This document shows, piece by piece, positions 49,983-50,014 of a stretch of 50,014 nucleotides of DNA. The notes below the pieces were generated by a model. It searched no databases. It had not been told where the DNA came from and saw only the letters and a list, made by a program, of their open reading frames with translations. Position numbers and translations under genes: made by a program. Location: contig NZ_RPRY01000013.1 of NCBI RefSeq assembly GCF_003949795.1, positions 1 through 50,014 of the forward strand. The letters are read 5' to 3'. The DNA comes from Streptomyces sp. WAC06614. Lineage in GTDB: Bacteria > Actinomycetota > Actinomycetes > Streptomycetales > Streptomycetaceae. Each line of letters begins with the position of its first letter. The first letter of the stretch is position 1.

Positions 49983-50014
49983 AGCCCAGCATCCGGCTCC
50001 CCAGCGCGTGCAGC
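49889..50014. repeat. Perfect 63+63 nt inverted repeat at the window end
   Basis: Bases 49952-50014 are the exact reverse complement of 49889-49951, with no spacer at the centre (GGCGCC/GGCGCC). The palindrome runs to the last base and cuts into a coding gene. This is typical of a fold-back chimera at a contig end rather than a natural element. Confidence 0.9.

Noticed and set aside
49889..50014. Streptomyces linear-chromosome telomere or transposon end
   Set aside because: Telomeres carry several short hairpins with loops in non-coding DNA; this is one exact fold-back within a gene, and no transposase is nearby.

Overview
The window is about 50 kb of very GC-rich actinobacterial chromosome. 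Strong third-codon GC bias, frequent GTG and TTG starts, many leaderless genes and families such as DUF397/DUF5753 regulators, TipA, DUF2342, DUF3180 and a second NuoD point to Streptomyces or a close relative. No rRNA, tRNA, CRISPR array, insertion sequence or prophage was seen. Most of the window is a conserved core-chromosome block rather than an accessory island.

Left part (1-8.6 kb): a TatA-type subunit, a FUSC-family membrane protein, then a three-gene regulatory cassette (DUF397 protein, HATPase_c anti-sigma-like protein, XRE/DUF5753 regulator) in which two promoters share a GTGCACGTGCA box. Next come an aldehyde dehydrogenase, a DinB-like protein, a TipA-type MerR regulator with its palindromic operator, and a DedA protein.

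Central core (8.6-25.4 kb): thrE, ppa, dacB, a zinc metalloprotease, tilS-hpt-ftsH, and folate genes split into two convergent units: folE with a coupled small Cys-rich protein on the plus strand, and folP-NTF2-folB-folK-DUF3180 on the minus strand. FolE, FolB, FolK and FolP cover much of dihydropteroate synthesis. A lysyl-phosphatidylglycerol synthase-like protein and an esterase diverge from each other.

25.5-37.7 kb: a betaine-type ABC transporter with the ATPase divergent from two permeases and a lipoprotein, a coiled-coil membrane protein, an arylamine N-acetyltransferase, an orphan NuoD (quinone-site Tyr replaced by Trp), two coupled bacterial PH-domain membrane proteins, a NarL-type two-component system, and a MidA/NDUFAF7-like methyltransferase. 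NDUFAF7 methylates the mitochondrial NuoD homologue, so its position about 4 kb from an orphan NuoD is notable.

37.7-50 kb: a secreted M28 aminopeptidase, an ArsR-like regulator, a small conserved protein, an aldolase-type PLP enzyme, and a tight cofactor operon: DUF2520 dehydrogenase-panC-nadB-nadC-coaX, serving CoA and NAD synthesis. Last are a WYL regulator, a coupled DUF4386 membrane protein and a divergent TetR regulator with two palindromic operators. The window ends in a perfect 63+63 nt inverted repeat with no spacer that truncates tetR; this looks like a contig-end fold-back artefact.

The most notable signals are the shared promoter box of the DUF397/ATPase cassette, the hairpin separating the ftsH Shine-Dalgarno from its start codon, the NuoD/MidA pair, and a recurring leaderless promoter pattern (TANNNT, 6-7 nt, start codon) that fixes eight gene starts.
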